This document shows, in pieces, positions 6,015 through 15,158 of a DNA stretch of 39,442 bases. A program made the position numbers and the translations under genes. Within the stretch, counting starts at the first letter, position 1. Each line of letters starts with the position of its first letter. The DNA comes from Verrucomicrobiaceae bacterium (GTDB taxonomy: Bacteria; Verrucomicrobiota; Verrucomicrobiia; Chthoniobacterales; Chthoniobacteraceae): positions 1-39,442 of the forward strand of contig SXWH01000253.1 of the NCBI GenBank assembly GCA_005791535.1, in the 5' to 3' direction. The notes below the pieces were generated by a model. It saw nothing but the letters and a program-made list of their open reading frames with translations, was not told the origin of the DNA and did not search any database.

Positions 6015-9000
6015 TTACTCCGCGAGCAGTCTTGCTCTGTAGAAACGTTGCAGACCCTGCGTCATCACGTTGATCCCGATGGGACCCGCGGCGCGCGGAA
6101 TGCCGTCGTTGCCCGGCAAATCGAGAGGGTTCCAGATCTGGAGGTCCGCGGATTCCTCGATCAGAAATGCACGGTTGTCCGGAATCGTGAAGCCAAGTTG
6201 AAGCAGATTTCCGGACTGCTGCGGCTCAATCCTGAACACGCTGGCAGGTTGGAGGGGATTCGTCATCGCGACGTATTCGTCGGCGTTCACGCGTCCGTCT
6301 CCATCCGCATCAGCCCAGGCCTCACCTTCCGGACTCGTATTGTTTCCGAAGATTGAAGTCCGCCATTGATCGTAAGTCTGCCGTGCCGGGAGCGCGTTGA
6401 TCCATTCGGACAGCAGCGCGATTGCTCCGGCGTCAAGCTCGGTGCTGCCGAGCGGTGGCATCCGCGTGAAACCGTTCTGCACCGCGACGCGGTTTCGCAC
6501 GATGCTGTGGGATAGATCGCCCGGGACGATCAGGCGGTTCAGCGGGTCGCTGCCGTTCTGGGTGGCGACTCCGTTGAGCAGCCCCGTTTGCGTCAGTGTG
6601 AGATGCGCGCGTGCGTCGAACGACTGTGGAGCTCCGCCGCTCGGCCGGTGGCAGTTTGCGCAGTTCACATCGAGGTAGCTGCGGGCACGCGTCTCGATCG
6701 AATATTGGGTCTCATGAGCGGCCACATGGCGCGGCAGAAGATTCGGCGATTCGATGGCGTTGGAAAAATAACCCGCCGCCTGCAGGAGCGAGAGTTGGTT
6801 TCCGTTGAAGCCATGGATGTTCTCCGCGCGGTTCAACTGGCGGGTGTTGAAGGACAGAGCGTGGCCGGCGGCCGGATTGTGGCAGGTGATGCATTCGCCG
6901 CGGCTTGGGATGCGGTACGTTTGCACCCGTGGATTCCCGTTCTCGACTACGTTGATTGGAAAAGTCTCTCCCGCGTCGGCGACGAGTGTCGCATCGGTTT
7001 GCTGGGCGTTCCACCGATAGCTCACGCCATAGCTGCCGGTTGCATTTCGCACGAGCAGCCGTGTCTCGATGCGCTGCGATGTGGCGGCATTGCCGCGTGT
7101 GGTCTCCAGATCGAAGTGTTTCACCCAAATCGTGCCATTCGGAAAAGTGAACGCGCTGTCGCGATTCCACGTCATCGAATCGGATGCACCGGGAACGATG
7201 AACCACCGGCGCTTCTGCGCAAAGTCGCTCCAAAATGGAACGTTCACGCCATAAGGCAGCAAGCCCGGCGCAGGTGCGAGATCCGTGAGATCGGCGAAGA
7301 GGCCTGTTGCGCTGAGCGTTGCCGGGAAGTTCCCGGTATCCGTTCCCGCGGCGAGACGGTAGATGCGACCCTCGACGATATCCGCGGCGAGCACGTCACC
7401 ATTCGATGGATCGGACCGGAATGCTGCGAAGCCCGCGTTTCCCGTGAGGCGCTCGACGGTGACGGAAGGCGTGCGACGCAGTGCCCAGACGTGGCCGTCG
7501 ACGTAATCGGCAAAAATGTAGGCACCGTTGAGTGCGGGAAGGTTCGCGCCGCGGTACACGATGCCGCCCGTGACGCTGTGCCCTTCGAACGTGCCATTCC
7601 CGATGACGTATTCGTAGAGTGGCGGAGTTGGCGTGAAGCCCGGGAGTTGCTCGGCCACGTTCGGGCCGTTCAGCGTGCCTTCGCGCCACGACCAGCCAAA
7701 GTTCGCGCCGTTTGCGGCGATGTTGATTTCCTCGCGTGCATTCTGGCCGACGTCGCCGATGAGGATCTCGCCCGTCGGCGAATCAACGGAGAACCGGAAG
7801 GGATTCCGCAATCCGACGCTGAAAAACTCCGTTCGCACGTTCGTCGCCGGAATGTTCTGGCCGTTGAACGACACGGTCGGGCTGGCGGTGACGAACGGAT
7901 TGTCTGCGGGCACCGAATAGCGCGCGAGACCGGCATCGCGCGGCACGCTGGCGTGGACGTTTGGCTCCGGGTTTCCGGGCAGTTTGTCCACATCGATTCG
8001 TAGCAGCGCGCAGTGAAAATCGAGATCGATGCGCTGGCCGTACCGGCGCGAGTCGTTCTGACCGCCGCCATCGCCGGATGACACGTAAAGGTAGCCATCA
8101 TTGCCGAAGTGCATGTCCGTCCCGAGGTGATAGCCATTTGGTTCCAGTTGCTGAATGAGCACTGTTTCGCTGGCGGTGTCCGCGGCGTTTGGGTTTCCCG
8201 GTTGAACGCTGAAGCGGGAGATGCGGTAGTAGTTCTGGCCGCCCGCCGCGACGGAATACCAGACGAAGAAACGCCGGTAGCCGGTGTGCGTCGCATTCGT
8301 GTGTTGCGGGTGAAATGCCATGCTCATGAGGCCGCGATCCACGTTGTTCAGGAGCGTCTCGCCGCGTGATGTGCAGAGCGCCGCGAGATTTAGAAAAAGC
8401 GATGACGCCGGCGAGGCGGCCGTGACATTTGGGATCACGCGAATGCTCCCAGTCCGTTCGACGACAAAGAGCCGCTGTGCATCGCCCGGCACGGTCGCCA
8501 TATTGATGGGCTGGCTGAACGTCAGCGCACCAAAGGCCGGAATGGTCGTGTAAGTCGTCGTGGGAGGCGTCGCGGGCACGTTCAGGTTTGAATTCGGAAT
8601 CCGTAGCGAGTTCGAGAATGTGAGTGTGACGGACACCGGCGTTGCGAAGCCGAATGCGCTGTTCACGCGGTAAGTGAAGCTGTCCGTAGCCGGGGTGCCG
8701 GTCGTGTGTGTGTACAGAATCCGTCCGTTCGAATCCGGAACCGCCGTGCCGTTTGCGGGCGGCGTCACCACCTCGACAGTCGCCGGATTTGCCCCCGCGC
8801 CGTCATTCGCCAGCACCGGAATGCGCACTTTCTGGAAGTGATGCAGTGTTGCGGAATCCGGCAGCAACGCCGGCGGAGCAAAGGATGCATTCTGTCCTGC
8901 GGCAAAGCTGGCGCTGACTTCGCCGGCATTCATCGCGTGATCGTAAATGCGAACCTCGTCGTAAGCGACGTTGCTGGTGGAGTTCGCCGACCATTGCGAG

Positions 9001-9683
9001 CGCCCGAGCCAGTTGTTCACGTCCTCGATGGCGCTGAGCGGGAAAGGGATTGAGCCTGTGCCGACGAGCACACCGTTTCGATACCACGCGGTGGCGCCGT
9101 TCGACTGTGCCGTGATGACGTAGTGGTAAGTGGAACCTGCGGCAGTCGTCAGGGACGACGAAATCGCGGACTGAAACCCGCCGTCGATCATCACGACCTG
9201 GTATTGGGAATTGAGATTTCCGCCCTGCTGAATCGAGCATCCCAGCAAGTCGCTGCCCTGCGAATTCACCGGGCCGGCGATGGAATTGCCCGTCCACTCG
9301 CCCGGAGCGCCAAGTCCGTCGCCCGCAGTGTTCATGCGGCCGAATTCAAAAAGTGGCTGCCAGTTCCGCGATGAAACTGGCGCGGCCCAAATCTCGATGG
9401 TGATCGCGGTCTTCGACGATACGATGCCGTTCGGGAGGTCGAGGTATGCCGATATGGTCGCGTCGGCGTTTGCGCTCGTCGTTGTTCCGGGAAGCACGAC
9501 ACGCGTCCCGTCGAGCGCCGCCCCCGCTCCTTTTACCTGCATCTGCGCGCCGCCGACCGTGTCGTTAAACACCATGCCCGCGGGAGCTGCCGACGCCGGT
9601 GCATTGAACGACCAGCGGTGCACGAGTGCGGCCTCGGCAGACGTGGCGCATGCGAGGATAAGGGCGAAAAATCGAGAGTTCAT
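6015..9683 (-). CDS. Secreted LamG / GSDH beta-propeller / di-heme (TIGR03806-like) protein
   Basis: A 1222-residue secreted protein. A signal peptide (about 1-19) is followed by a LamG/concanavalin-like domain (about 20-260, ending YDEVRIYDHAMN). Next is an Ig- or cadherin-like module (about 275-355, with the DSFTYRV ending), then a glucose/sorbosone dehydrogenase-type propeller (about 385-775). The propeller shows GTDMHFGNDGYLYVSSGDGG, VGLRNPFRFSVD and IGDVGQNAREEIN. After it comes a cytochrome-like region of the TIGR03806 kind with two CxxCH heme sites, CITCH (931-935) and CANCH (1008-1012). A calcium-loop motif DADGDGRVNADEY (1125-1137) and a beta-rich tail finish it. It is probably a periplasmic or outer oxidoreductase passing electrons from a sugar-type substrate to heme. 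The substrate and the PQQ dependence are inferred. It lies 103 bp after the kinase gene on the same strand. Confidence 0.9.
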   Translation of the reverse strand: MNSRFFALILACATSAEAALVHRWSFNAPASAAPAGMVFNDTVGGAQMQVKGAGAALDGTRVVLPGTTTSANADATISAYLDLPNGIVSSKTAITIEIWAAPVSSRNWQPLFEFGRMNTAGDGLGAPGEWTGNSIAGPVNSQGSDLLGCSIQQGGNLNSQYQVVMIDGGFQSAISSSLTTAAGSTYHYVITAQSNGATAWYRNGVLVGTGSIPFPLSAIEDVNNWLGRSQWSANSTSNVAYDEVRIYDHAMNAGEVSASFAAGQNASFAPPALLPDSATLHHFQKVRIPVLANDGAGANPATVEVVTPPANGTAVPDSNGRILYTHTTGTPATDSFTYRVNSAFGFATPVSVTLTFSNSLRIPNSNLNVPATPPTTTYTTIPAFGALTFSQPINMATVPGDAQRLFVVERTGSIRVIPNVTAASPASSLFLNLAALCTSRGETLLNNVDRGLMSMAFHPQHTNATHTGYRRFFVWYSVAAGGQNYYRISRFSVQPGNPNAADTASETVLIQQLEPNGYHLGTDMHFGNDGYLYVSSGDGGGQNDSRRYGQRIDLDFHCALLRIDVDKLPGNPEPNVHASVPRDAGLARYSVPADNPFVTASPTVSFNGQNIPATNVRTEFFSVGLRNPFRFSVDSPTGEILIGDVGQNAREEINIAANGANFGWSWREGTLNGPNVAEQLPGFTPTPPLYEYVIGNGTFEGHSVTGGIVYRGANLPALNGAYIFADYVDGHVWALRRTPSVTVERLTGNAGFAAFRSDPSNGDVLAADIVEGRIYRLAAGTDTGNFPATLSATGLFADLTDLAPAPGLLPYGVNVPFWSDFAQKRRWFIVPGASDSMTWNRDSAFTFPNGTIWVKHFDLETTRGNAATSQRIETRLLVRNATGSYGVSYRWNAQQTDATLVADAGETFPINVVENGNPRVQTYRIPSRGECITCHNPAAGHALSFNTRQLNRAENIHGFNGNQLSLLQAAGYFSNAIESPNLLPRHVAAHETQYSIETRARSYLDVNCANCHRPSGGAPQSFDARAHLTLTQTGLLNGVATQNGSDPLNRLIVPGDLSHSIVRNRVAVQNGFTRMPPLGSTELDAGAIALLSEWINALPARQTYDQWRTSIFGNNTSPEGEAWADADGDGRVNADEYVAMTNPLQPASVFRIEPQQSGNLLQLGFTIPDNRAFLIEESADLQIWNPLDLPGNDGIPRAAGPIGINVMTQGLQRFYRARLLAE

Positions 9684-9786
9684 CGAATGCTTATTGGGTA
9701 TCCGGCAGGCTTGGTTACACGGAGATTCAGGATTTTTACCTTACGTTTTGGAACCAAGCGCGACTGCGCCGGCCTGCGGGTGCGCG

Positions 9787-11322
9787 TCATCGTGCCCGCC
9801 ACTCGACTTTCTCGAAGCGTGTGCTGCTTTGGTAGCTCCCGATGGCGAGAGCAGTTGTGCGGTCGCCCTTGTTGAGTTTCCATGGATCGACGATTCCCAG
9901 TTTGCGGCCACCGATGGCGAAGGATTTTCGGAAAACGCCGTCCACGCTGACACGCACCTCCGCAGGGCGCACTTCGACACGCATTTCGGAAGTCTGGCCG
10001 TTCCGCAGAGTGTGTCGGAAGCCGTAGCCCCTGCGCAGATCTTCGCCGTCGATGCTCTGGACGCCAGATAGGCCCTCGCGCCATCCATCCAGGTCCACGC
10101 TTCCGAGGCCGCCGTTTGCGAGGAAAAAAAGTGCTATCGAGTCTCTGCCCGTCACTCGAGTAAAGCGGATGTTTACGTCGTAAGCATCGGGCATGGCGGT
10201 CTCGAGGCGAATCACACAAATCTGGTCGCCCGAGGTCAGAAGTCCGTTCTCGTACGTCCAGTCGCCGGCGAGAACGTCCTTGTGTACGACGGTCCCGGCG
10301 AGCGCGTCACGCCATGGACCTGGCTGGCGTTCCGCGTTGGGCATGTCGGGAGGAGAAGGCGGTCTGGATGGGTTGTATAACGCCAGCGCGCCCAATGCTG
10401 CGAAGCTGGCCGCCGCGAAGGAAAACACCGCGGGCCATCTGCGCCGCGCTCGTTTTCTGAGCGCGACTTGAAAGGATTCTACGCTCGAGAAGCGTTCCTC
10501 TGCGCGTGGACGAAGAGCACGCATAACGGCATCTCCAACGTGGCGCGGAACCGCGGGACGAACACGATGTGGTGCGTCGAAACTGCCGCAGGGCGTATGT
10601 CCTGTGAGCAATTCATAGGCGATGACTCCGAGCGCAAAGATATCCTGCCGGGCGTCTCCGTCGGTTCCGTCGCGGCGCTCCGGTGCCATGTAGTCCACGG
10701 TTCCGGCGACGGTGCCGGTCAGAGTCAGGCGCGCAGTGCGGTCGTGGATCGGAAGTGCGAGCCCGAAGTCCGTCACGCGGGCAGTTCCGTCGTGAGCAAG
10801 CAGCACATTCTCAGGCTTCATGTCCCGGTGGACCACACCGGCGGCGTGGGCGGTTCGTAGCCCTTCGGCGATCTGGTCCACGATCGCCAGCGCCTCGGCG
10901 ACCGGCAGACCGCCTGGATGGGTGCGCAATCGTTCCCGCAGACTTCCGCCTTCCACGAACTCCATGACGATCGCCGCTCCGCCATCTGGGAGTTTGTGAA
11001 AATCGTGGACGCCGACAATGTTCGGATGTCGAAGGCGTGCCATCAATCGAGCCTCCCTTTCGAGACGTTCAATAAAGAGCGGATCTGTCGCCAAGTCGGA
11101 TGCGAGCACTTTGATGGCAACTTCGCGATCGAGACTCAACTGACGTCCCAGAAAGACCTCGCCCATGCCGCCGCGGCCGATCGGTTTCTCCAGCCTTACT
11201 CCGCCAATCTTCGCCGGCGTGGCGTCTGCCGGTTCGCCGCCCACCGCCTGCGCCATTAATGCGCCCGGGTCCAGACCGCAAAGCCTGCGGTGAGGTGTCG
11301 AGGATTGCAGAGGAGCGGACAT
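9787..11322 (-). CDS. Membrane serine/threonine protein kinase with C-terminal LamG/DUF1080-like domain
   Basis: A 511-residue Hanks-type kinase. The glycine loop IGRGGMGEVFLG (48-59), Lys71 in VAIKVL, HRDMKPEN (165-172), DFG (185-187) and the MAPE motif (about 212-215) are all present, so it should be active. A single membrane helix at about 298-316 follows a basic stretch (KRARRRW). The C-terminal 170 residues are beta-rich (TYENGLLTSG, RVSVDGVF, LAIGSYQSSTRFEKVEW) and resemble the concanavalin-like DUF1080 fold, placed outside the membrane. This could bind a carbohydrate or other envelope ligand. The gene starts 23 bp after the ECF sigma gene, a pairing common in Planctomycetes and Verrucomicrobia, and the two are probably co-transcribed. 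Ligand and targets are unknown. Confidence 0.9.
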   Translation of the reverse strand: MSAPLQSSTPHRRLCGLDPGALMAQAVGGEPADATPAKIGGVRLEKPIGRGGMGEVFLGRQLSLDREVAIKVLASDLATDPLFIERLEREARLMARLRHPNIVGVHDFHKLPDGGAAIVMEFVEGGSLRERLRTHPGGLPVAEALAIVDQIAEGLRTAHAAGVVHRDMKPENVLLAHDGTARVTDFGLALPIHDRTARLTLTGTVAGTVDYMAPERRDGTDGDARQDIFALGVIAYELLTGHTPCGSFDAPHRVRPAVPRHVGDAVMRALRPRAEERFSSVESFQVALRKRARRRWPAVFSFAAASFAALGALALYNPSRPPSPPDMPNAERQPGPWRDALAGTVVHKDVLAGDWTYENGLLTSGDQICVIRLETAMPDAYDVNIRFTRVTGRDSIALFFLANGGLGSVDLDGWREGLSGVQSIDGEDLRRGYGFRHTLRNGQTSEMRVEVRPAEVRVSVDGVFRKSFAIGGRKLGIVDPWKLNKGDRTTALAIGSYQSSTRFEKVEWRAR

Positions 11323-11345
11323 GCGGCGGTTAATGAAAGCAGCGT

Positions 11346-12074
11346 TTATGGGCCGCGCAAGGCATCCATCAAATGCCTCATCTCTTCATCCACGGACGAC
11401 TCGTCCGGCTGCGTATCCGCGACCTCGGCGCGAAGAGCTTCGCGGAACCGGCTGCGCAGGCGATGCACGGCCACTTTGAACGTGCTGGCGCTCATACCCA
11501 ACTGCGCGCCCGCCGATGCGTAATCATTCGCGGTGCCCTCGCGACTCAGAAAGGGTTTCATCACCTCAAATTCATCCTGCTTTGAACGCGCGCCGGCGTG
11601 GGCTTCGAGCCGCGCGATTGCGCGCTCGAGTACGGTGAGCGCCCACTGCCGGTCGAACATGCTGTCCGGTGATTCACCGTCGCGCTGCTCTGCGATGTAC
11701 CACGATTCCGCGTCGGCAGCGTTGAACGATATCACGTTTCCGCCGCCGCGCTTCCCGCGGGAAAGCTTCGCCTTCTCGTCGCGCACATGTCTTCGAAACG
11801 CGGTGATCAGAAATGTCCGCAGCCTGCCCAGATTGGGGTCGGCGCTTGCGAAGAGCTTGCGGGAGAGAATTTGAACAAAAAAGCCCTGCACAAAATCCTC
11901 AGCGTCTTCCGGCGAAGCGCCATATCTGCGGCTCCACGAATAGAGCGGAAACCAATATGCGCTGCACAGCGTCTCGAGCGCACTCCTCGCGTCATCACCG
12001 TCCCCGCGGGTTTTGATGACAAGACTCCATCGGGTTGGTAGGAATCCGTCGGCAGCAGCGTTGTGTGAAGGCAT
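11346..12074 (-). CDS. ECF-type RNA polymerase sigma factor (TRWSLV class), kinase-linked
   Basis: A 242-residue sigma-70 family protein. The N-terminal signature TRWSLV (14-19) opens it. The region 2-like segment (about 25-110) includes AYWFPLYSWSRRYGASPEDAEDFVQGFF and LGRLRTFLITAFRRHVRDE. The region 4-like segment (about 165-215) has LGMSASTFKVAVHRLRSRFREAL, a helix-turn-helix expected to contact the -35 element. It is longer than most ECF factors (usually about 170-200). No anti-sigma gene is next to it; the neighbour is a membrane Ser/Thr kinase, so regulation may be by phosphorylation. The start is the ATG at 12074, just before the TRWSLV block. A paralogue of the same class occurs at 22559-23308. 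Confidence 0.9.
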   Translation of the reverse strand: MPSHNAAADGFLPTRWSLVIKTRGDGDDARSALETLCSAYWFPLYSWSRRYGASPEDAEDFVQGFFVQILSRKLFASADPNLGRLRTFLITAFRRHVRDEKAKLSRGKRGGGNVISFNAADAESWYIAEQRDGESPDSMFDRQWALTVLERAIARLEAHAGARSKQDEFEVMKPFLSREGTANDYASAGAQLGMSASTFKVAVHRLRSRFREALRAEVADTQPDESSVDEEMRHLMDALRGP

Positions 12075-12176
12075 TTCGGGTGCGCGGTGATACTGCGCCG
12101 CGAGTTCAAAAAATGCGAATCGAAAGCCAATCGCGGTGGAGCGCCCCGTTCGTGAGATCGGGGAACTGTCCGCACT

Positions 12177-12269
12177 ATGAATGATCCTGAACTTTGGGCA
12201 CTACTCGGCTTTGGCATCGCAGCGGTTTACGCGCTTGGCGTTTTCATCAGAATTTCGCGTCTGTCGTAG
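12177..12269 (+). CDS. Possible 30-residue single-pass membrane peptide
   Basis: An ATG at 12177 opens a 30-codon frame ending in TAG. The peptide starts MNDPELW, has a hydrophobic run LLGFGIAAVYALGVFI, and ends with a basic RISRLS tail. The charge layout fits an N-out, C-in single membrane segment. A purine-rich GGGGAA lies about 11 bases upstream. It sits in the divergent gap between the ECF sigma gene and murI, 83 bp before the murI start, so it could be a leader peptide or small membrane protein. It may also be the remnant of a longer frameshifted gene. It rests on sequence appearance alone. Confidence 0.35.
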   Translation: MNDPELWALLGFGIAAVYALGVFIRISRLS

Positions 12270-12352
12270 GCTCGGCACCGCGGTGGATCGCGGACGATGC
12301 GCAGTTTTTCCTTTTTCAGAAGGCGGAACTGCGGCTCATTCGGCGCGATTCG

Positions 12353-13192
12353 ATGCCTAGGAAAACACCCGCTGCAAAAACTGAGGAAGCACCGCGCCCT
12401 ATTGGCGTGTTCGATTCCGGAATTGGCGGGCTCACCGTCGTTGCTGAATTGCGCCGGCTGCTGCCGGGCGAAAGCATTTTCTACATTGGCGACACGGCGC
12501 GGGTTCCTTACGGCGGCAAGAGCCAGTCCACCATCGTGCGCTACAGTCAGGAGCTCGCGGGTCTGTTGCTCGCGGAGCGTGCAAAGCTGATCGTCGTCGC
12601 TTGCAACACAGCCAGCGCACTTGCGGTGCAATCACTGGAGGAGACACTGCGCGTGCCGGTGACTGGTGTGATCCGGCCCGGCGCGGAGGCTGCGGTAAAG
12701 GCCACGCGGAACGGGAAAGTGGGCGTGATAGGAACGAGAGCCACGGTTTATTCAAAGGCGTACGAACGTGCGATTGAGGCGCTCGATGACGGGATCGAAG
12801 TGATCGCGGAACCATGTCCATTGTTTGTCCCGCTCATCGAGGAAGGCTGGCTGGATGATGAAGTGACGGACCGGGTGATTGCGCGGTATCTGGAGAAACT
12901 GCTGCGCGCCGGAGTAGATACGATCGTGCTCGGCTGCACGCATTATCCTTTGTTGAGAGGCGCGATTCAGAAATTCGTCGGGCCGGGCGTGAAGCTTGTG
13001 GATTCCGCGCAGAACACGGCGATCGCGGTGCAGAAGTTACTGAAGCAGCAGAAGCTCACCGCTCCGCGCTCCAAGCACCCGGCAAAGCTGCAGGTCGCGC
13101 TGACGGATCCCGGCGCGGCTTTCCTCAGGGTCGCCGAGGAAGCGCTTGGGCTCGGTATCGGCGAAGTGCTTGGCCGTGCGGTCCAGAAGTAG
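12353..13192 (+). CDS. murI: Glutamate racemase
   Basis: A 279-residue enzyme converting L- to D-glutamate for peptidoglycan in the cytoplasm. The signature GVFDSGIGGLTV (18-29) and GDTARVPYG (46-54) are present. The two catalytic cysteines are Cys84 in VVACNTASA and Cys195 in LGCTHYP. The frame is open 53 codons further upstream, but homology begins shortly after the ATG at 12353 (MPRKTPAA), so that start is chosen. The length is normal for the family (about 260-290). The next gene follows after 36 bp on the same strand. Confidence 0.95.
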   Translation: MPRKTPAAKTEEAPRPIGVFDSGIGGLTVVAELRRLLPGESIFYIGDTARVPYGGKSQSTIVRYSQELAGLLLAERAKLIVVACNTASALAVQSLEETLRVPVTGVIRPGAEAAVKATRNGKVGVIGTRATVYSKAYERAIEALDDGIEVIAEPCPLFVPLIEEGWLDDEVTDRVIARYLEKLLRAGVDTIVLGCTHYPLLRGAIQKFVGPGVKLVDSAQNTAIAVQKLLKQQKLTAPRSKHPAKLQVALTDPGAAFLRVAEEALGLGIGEVLGRAVQK

Positions 13193-13228
13193 CGTGCGTT
13201 TGGTCGCGAGTGGTGCCAGAGTCGGAGC

Positions 13229-13966
13229 ATGATTCCCGGACCCGATATCATTCTGGCGTGCCCGCACTGCGAGGCGCTCGCGAAGCTGCCGACGTTTGAT
13301 TACGTCGATCCAACCGGCGCGCTGTCGTGGACGGACGGCTATCAGGAACTGCCGGGCGTCCCGCGACAGCCGAATGTGGTGCGCTGCCACGCGTGTTCGA
13401 AGGTTTACTGGCTGGCGGTTGCGCCGCAGCTTGGGTTTCTGAATCCCGGGGAAGTTGGCGAGGGCGATCGCGCTGCATGGAACGATCTTCCGGCGGTGAC
13501 GCCCACCGACGAGGCGGGATATTTTCAAGCGCTCCGCGAGGGGCTCGCTGCATTTCCCGAGCAGGAGTTGGAACTGCGCGTGTTTGCGTGGTGGCGTGGC
13601 AACGACCGGTTCCGCGACTGCAAGGACGACGTACGGTATCCCACGAACCCGGAGGCCATCGCGAATGCCGAGCGGTTGATCGAGTTGACCGAGTCCGGCG
13701 ATCACGAGCTGGTGCTCTTTCGTGCGGAAGCGCTTCGGCAGCTCGGGCGTTTCAAAGAGGCTGGCGAGGCGCTCTACGGATTGTGCAGTGATTACAACCT
13801 CGCGCGCGAACGTCAGCGGGAATTGATAGCCGCTGGCTCGCGCAATCTCGACGTGCTTTTCACCGAAGAGACACTCAACCGACTCGCTGCGGAGCAGGAG
13901 GCTGCCGAGCGTGAGTATCTCGCGGAAGCGCAGTCATCGGACGGCGATGATGTGGTGAAAAGTTGA
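13229..13966 (+). CDS. Hypothetical zinc-ribbon protein
   Basis: A 245-residue protein without a recognised family. It begins with a CPHC pair (Cys11, Cys14) and a second pair CHAC (Cys53, Cys56), a spacing compatible with a zinc ribbon. The middle part contains acidic and aromatic segments (VFAWWRGNDRFRD). Residues about 145-190 (ANAERLIELTESGDHELVLFRAEALRQLGRFKEAGEAL in part) look like one or two TPR-like helical hairpins. The C-terminus is acidic (about 215-245). No signal peptide or membrane segment is visible. It lies 36 bp downstream of murI and may be co-transcribed. A role in protein-protein contact is plausible from the fold types, but no substrate or pathway can be named. Confidence 0.8.
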   Translation: MIPGPDIILACPHCEALAKLPTFDYVDPTGALSWTDGYQELPGVPRQPNVVRCHACSKVYWLAVAPQLGFLNPGEVGEGDRAAWNDLPAVTPTDEAGYFQALREGLAAFPEQELELRVFAWWRGNDRFRDCKDDVRYPTNPEAIANAERLIELTESGDHELVLFRAEALRQLGRFKEAGEALYGLCSDYNLARERQRELIAAGSRNLDVLFTEETLNRLAAEQEAAEREYLAEAQSSDGDDVVKS

Positions 13967-14054
13967 AGGCTTGCGATCGAAGAGACCGTCTTTTGTGAGG
14001 ATTCCGGTGTGCCGGTGAAGATTGAAACGCCTCACAGCCGAAGAGCGGTGCCAT

Positions 14055-15158
14055 TTATCGCGACGATTGCGGAACGACAGGCGGGAGCGGCACAATTTGC
14101 CAGCCATCGGTTCCCAGGCGGAGGTCGCGCTCGGTGAATTCCCACACGACGACCTTTGCGTTCTTGAGCAATTGCGCACGGCGAAAGAGTTCCTGACGTA
14201 CCAGCGTGGATGCTCCGCCGTCGCTCACGAGACTTGCCACTGGCTGGCCGAGATGCCTCGCGAGATGCGCGATGAATCCAGAATCGTGGGGTTCCTCTGT
14301 TTGGAAGATGCGCGAGAAACTGTCGCCGAGAACGAGCACCGAAGCGGTGTCGGACGAAGTGCCGGGGACTTGCGTTGTCTCGATTTGCTCGGGGGCAAGA
14401 TGCGATTCAAGGACGGGCGATTGCAGCATCCGTACGAGGTCGCCGTGTGTGGTGACGGACGCGGCTCGTGTTGCAGACTGTGCATTGCCGCGGAGGCCGA
14501 TGCGCTCGGCGACGGCGCGAGCGGCGACGTCGATTCCGTGCGGCGACCAGTGCGTATCCTGCCGGAGATAGTATGGAATGCGGCTGATTTCCCGATAACG
14601 TGCGAACAGATCCACGACTTCCACGTCCGCCGCCGTGCAGCCGTCGAAAAATGCGCGCGTCTCAGGATTGATGATGCGCATGGGCGGCTTGCTGTGGTAC
14701 GACAGCCATTGCGGATACACGCTCTCCTTGTTGGGAACTGGCACGACGATAAGACGGACGCCGCGCGCTTTGAGCGCGTCGCGGAATGCGACGACTGCGG
14801 AGATTGCATCGCGTGGCGTGCTGTCGCGAGGCTGCGGCCGCTGTGTAATAGCGTTCACGCTGGGCGTGTAAAACAGCCAGCCGTTTCGTCCGACGTGGAC
14901 CTTTGCGCCGCCGTCGCCGAGCGCGAAGAACTGCCCGGCTTGCATCCACGGACGCAGCGTCTTCGCGATCACGCTCGCATCTTCCAGCGAGCGCTCGAAT
15001 GCGGCGAGCGATGCGCGCGTGGGCCGTTCGCGGAAAACGCGGAGCACACCGGGAGTCTCTCCACGCCGCAGTTCCACGATGCATTGAAGCAATGGAACGG
15101 CGGCAATCAGCGCCACGAAGGCGATGATAAGTGTGCGGCTGGCTGCGGTGGAGTTCAT
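14055..15158 (-). CDS. AlgJ/AlgX-like SGNH acetyltransferase-type protein
   Basis: A 367-residue protein with an N-terminal membrane anchor (about 8-27) and an exported SGNH-like domain. Motifs match the AlgJ/AlgX family: GRNGWLFYTP (90-99), VPVPNKESVYP (139-149), DTHWSPHGID with Asp201 and His203, and VLGDSFSR with Ser280. These form the expected Ser-Asp-His triad for acetyl transfer or esterase chemistry. It would act on a polymer in the periplasm, receiving acetyl groups moved across the membrane by the MBOAT protein encoded just upstream. Its ATG shares one base with the MBOAT stop codon, so translation is coupled. The frame is open for 38 more codons upstream inside the MBOAT gene, but the coupled ATG at 15158 is preferred. 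The target polymer is unknown. Confidence 0.88.
   Translation of the reverse strand: MNSTAASRTLIIAFVALIAAVPLLQCIVELRRGETPGVLRVFRERPTRASLAAFERSLEDASVIAKTLRPWMQAGQFFALGDGGAKVHVGRNGWLFYTPSVNAITQRPQPRDSTPRDAISAVVAFRDALKARGVRLIVVPVPNKESVYPQWLSYHSKPPMRIINPETRAFFDGCTAADVEVVDLFARYREISRIPYYLRQDTHWSPHGIDVAARAVAERIGLRGNAQSATRAASVTTHGDLVRMLQSPVLESHLAPEQIETTQVPGTSSDTASVLVLGDSFSRIFQTEEPHDSGFIAHLARHLGQPVASLVSDGGASTLVRQELFRRAQLLKNAKVVVWEFTERDLRLGTDGWQIVPLPPVVPQSSR

Noticed and set aside
6588-8003. 471-codon plus-strand frame inside the LamG/GSDH gene
   Set aside because: Antisense shadow of a well-supported minus-strand gene; no recognisable domain.
9709-9759. Inverted repeat GCTTGGTT/AACCAAGC upstream of the LamG/GSDH gene
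   Set aside because: 8-bp arms with a 35-base loop could be chance or an operator; no other support.
13994-14036. Inverted repeat TGTGAGG/CCTCACA between convergent genes
   Set aside because: Only 7 bp arms with a 29-base loop and no T-run after either arm, so not called as a terminator.
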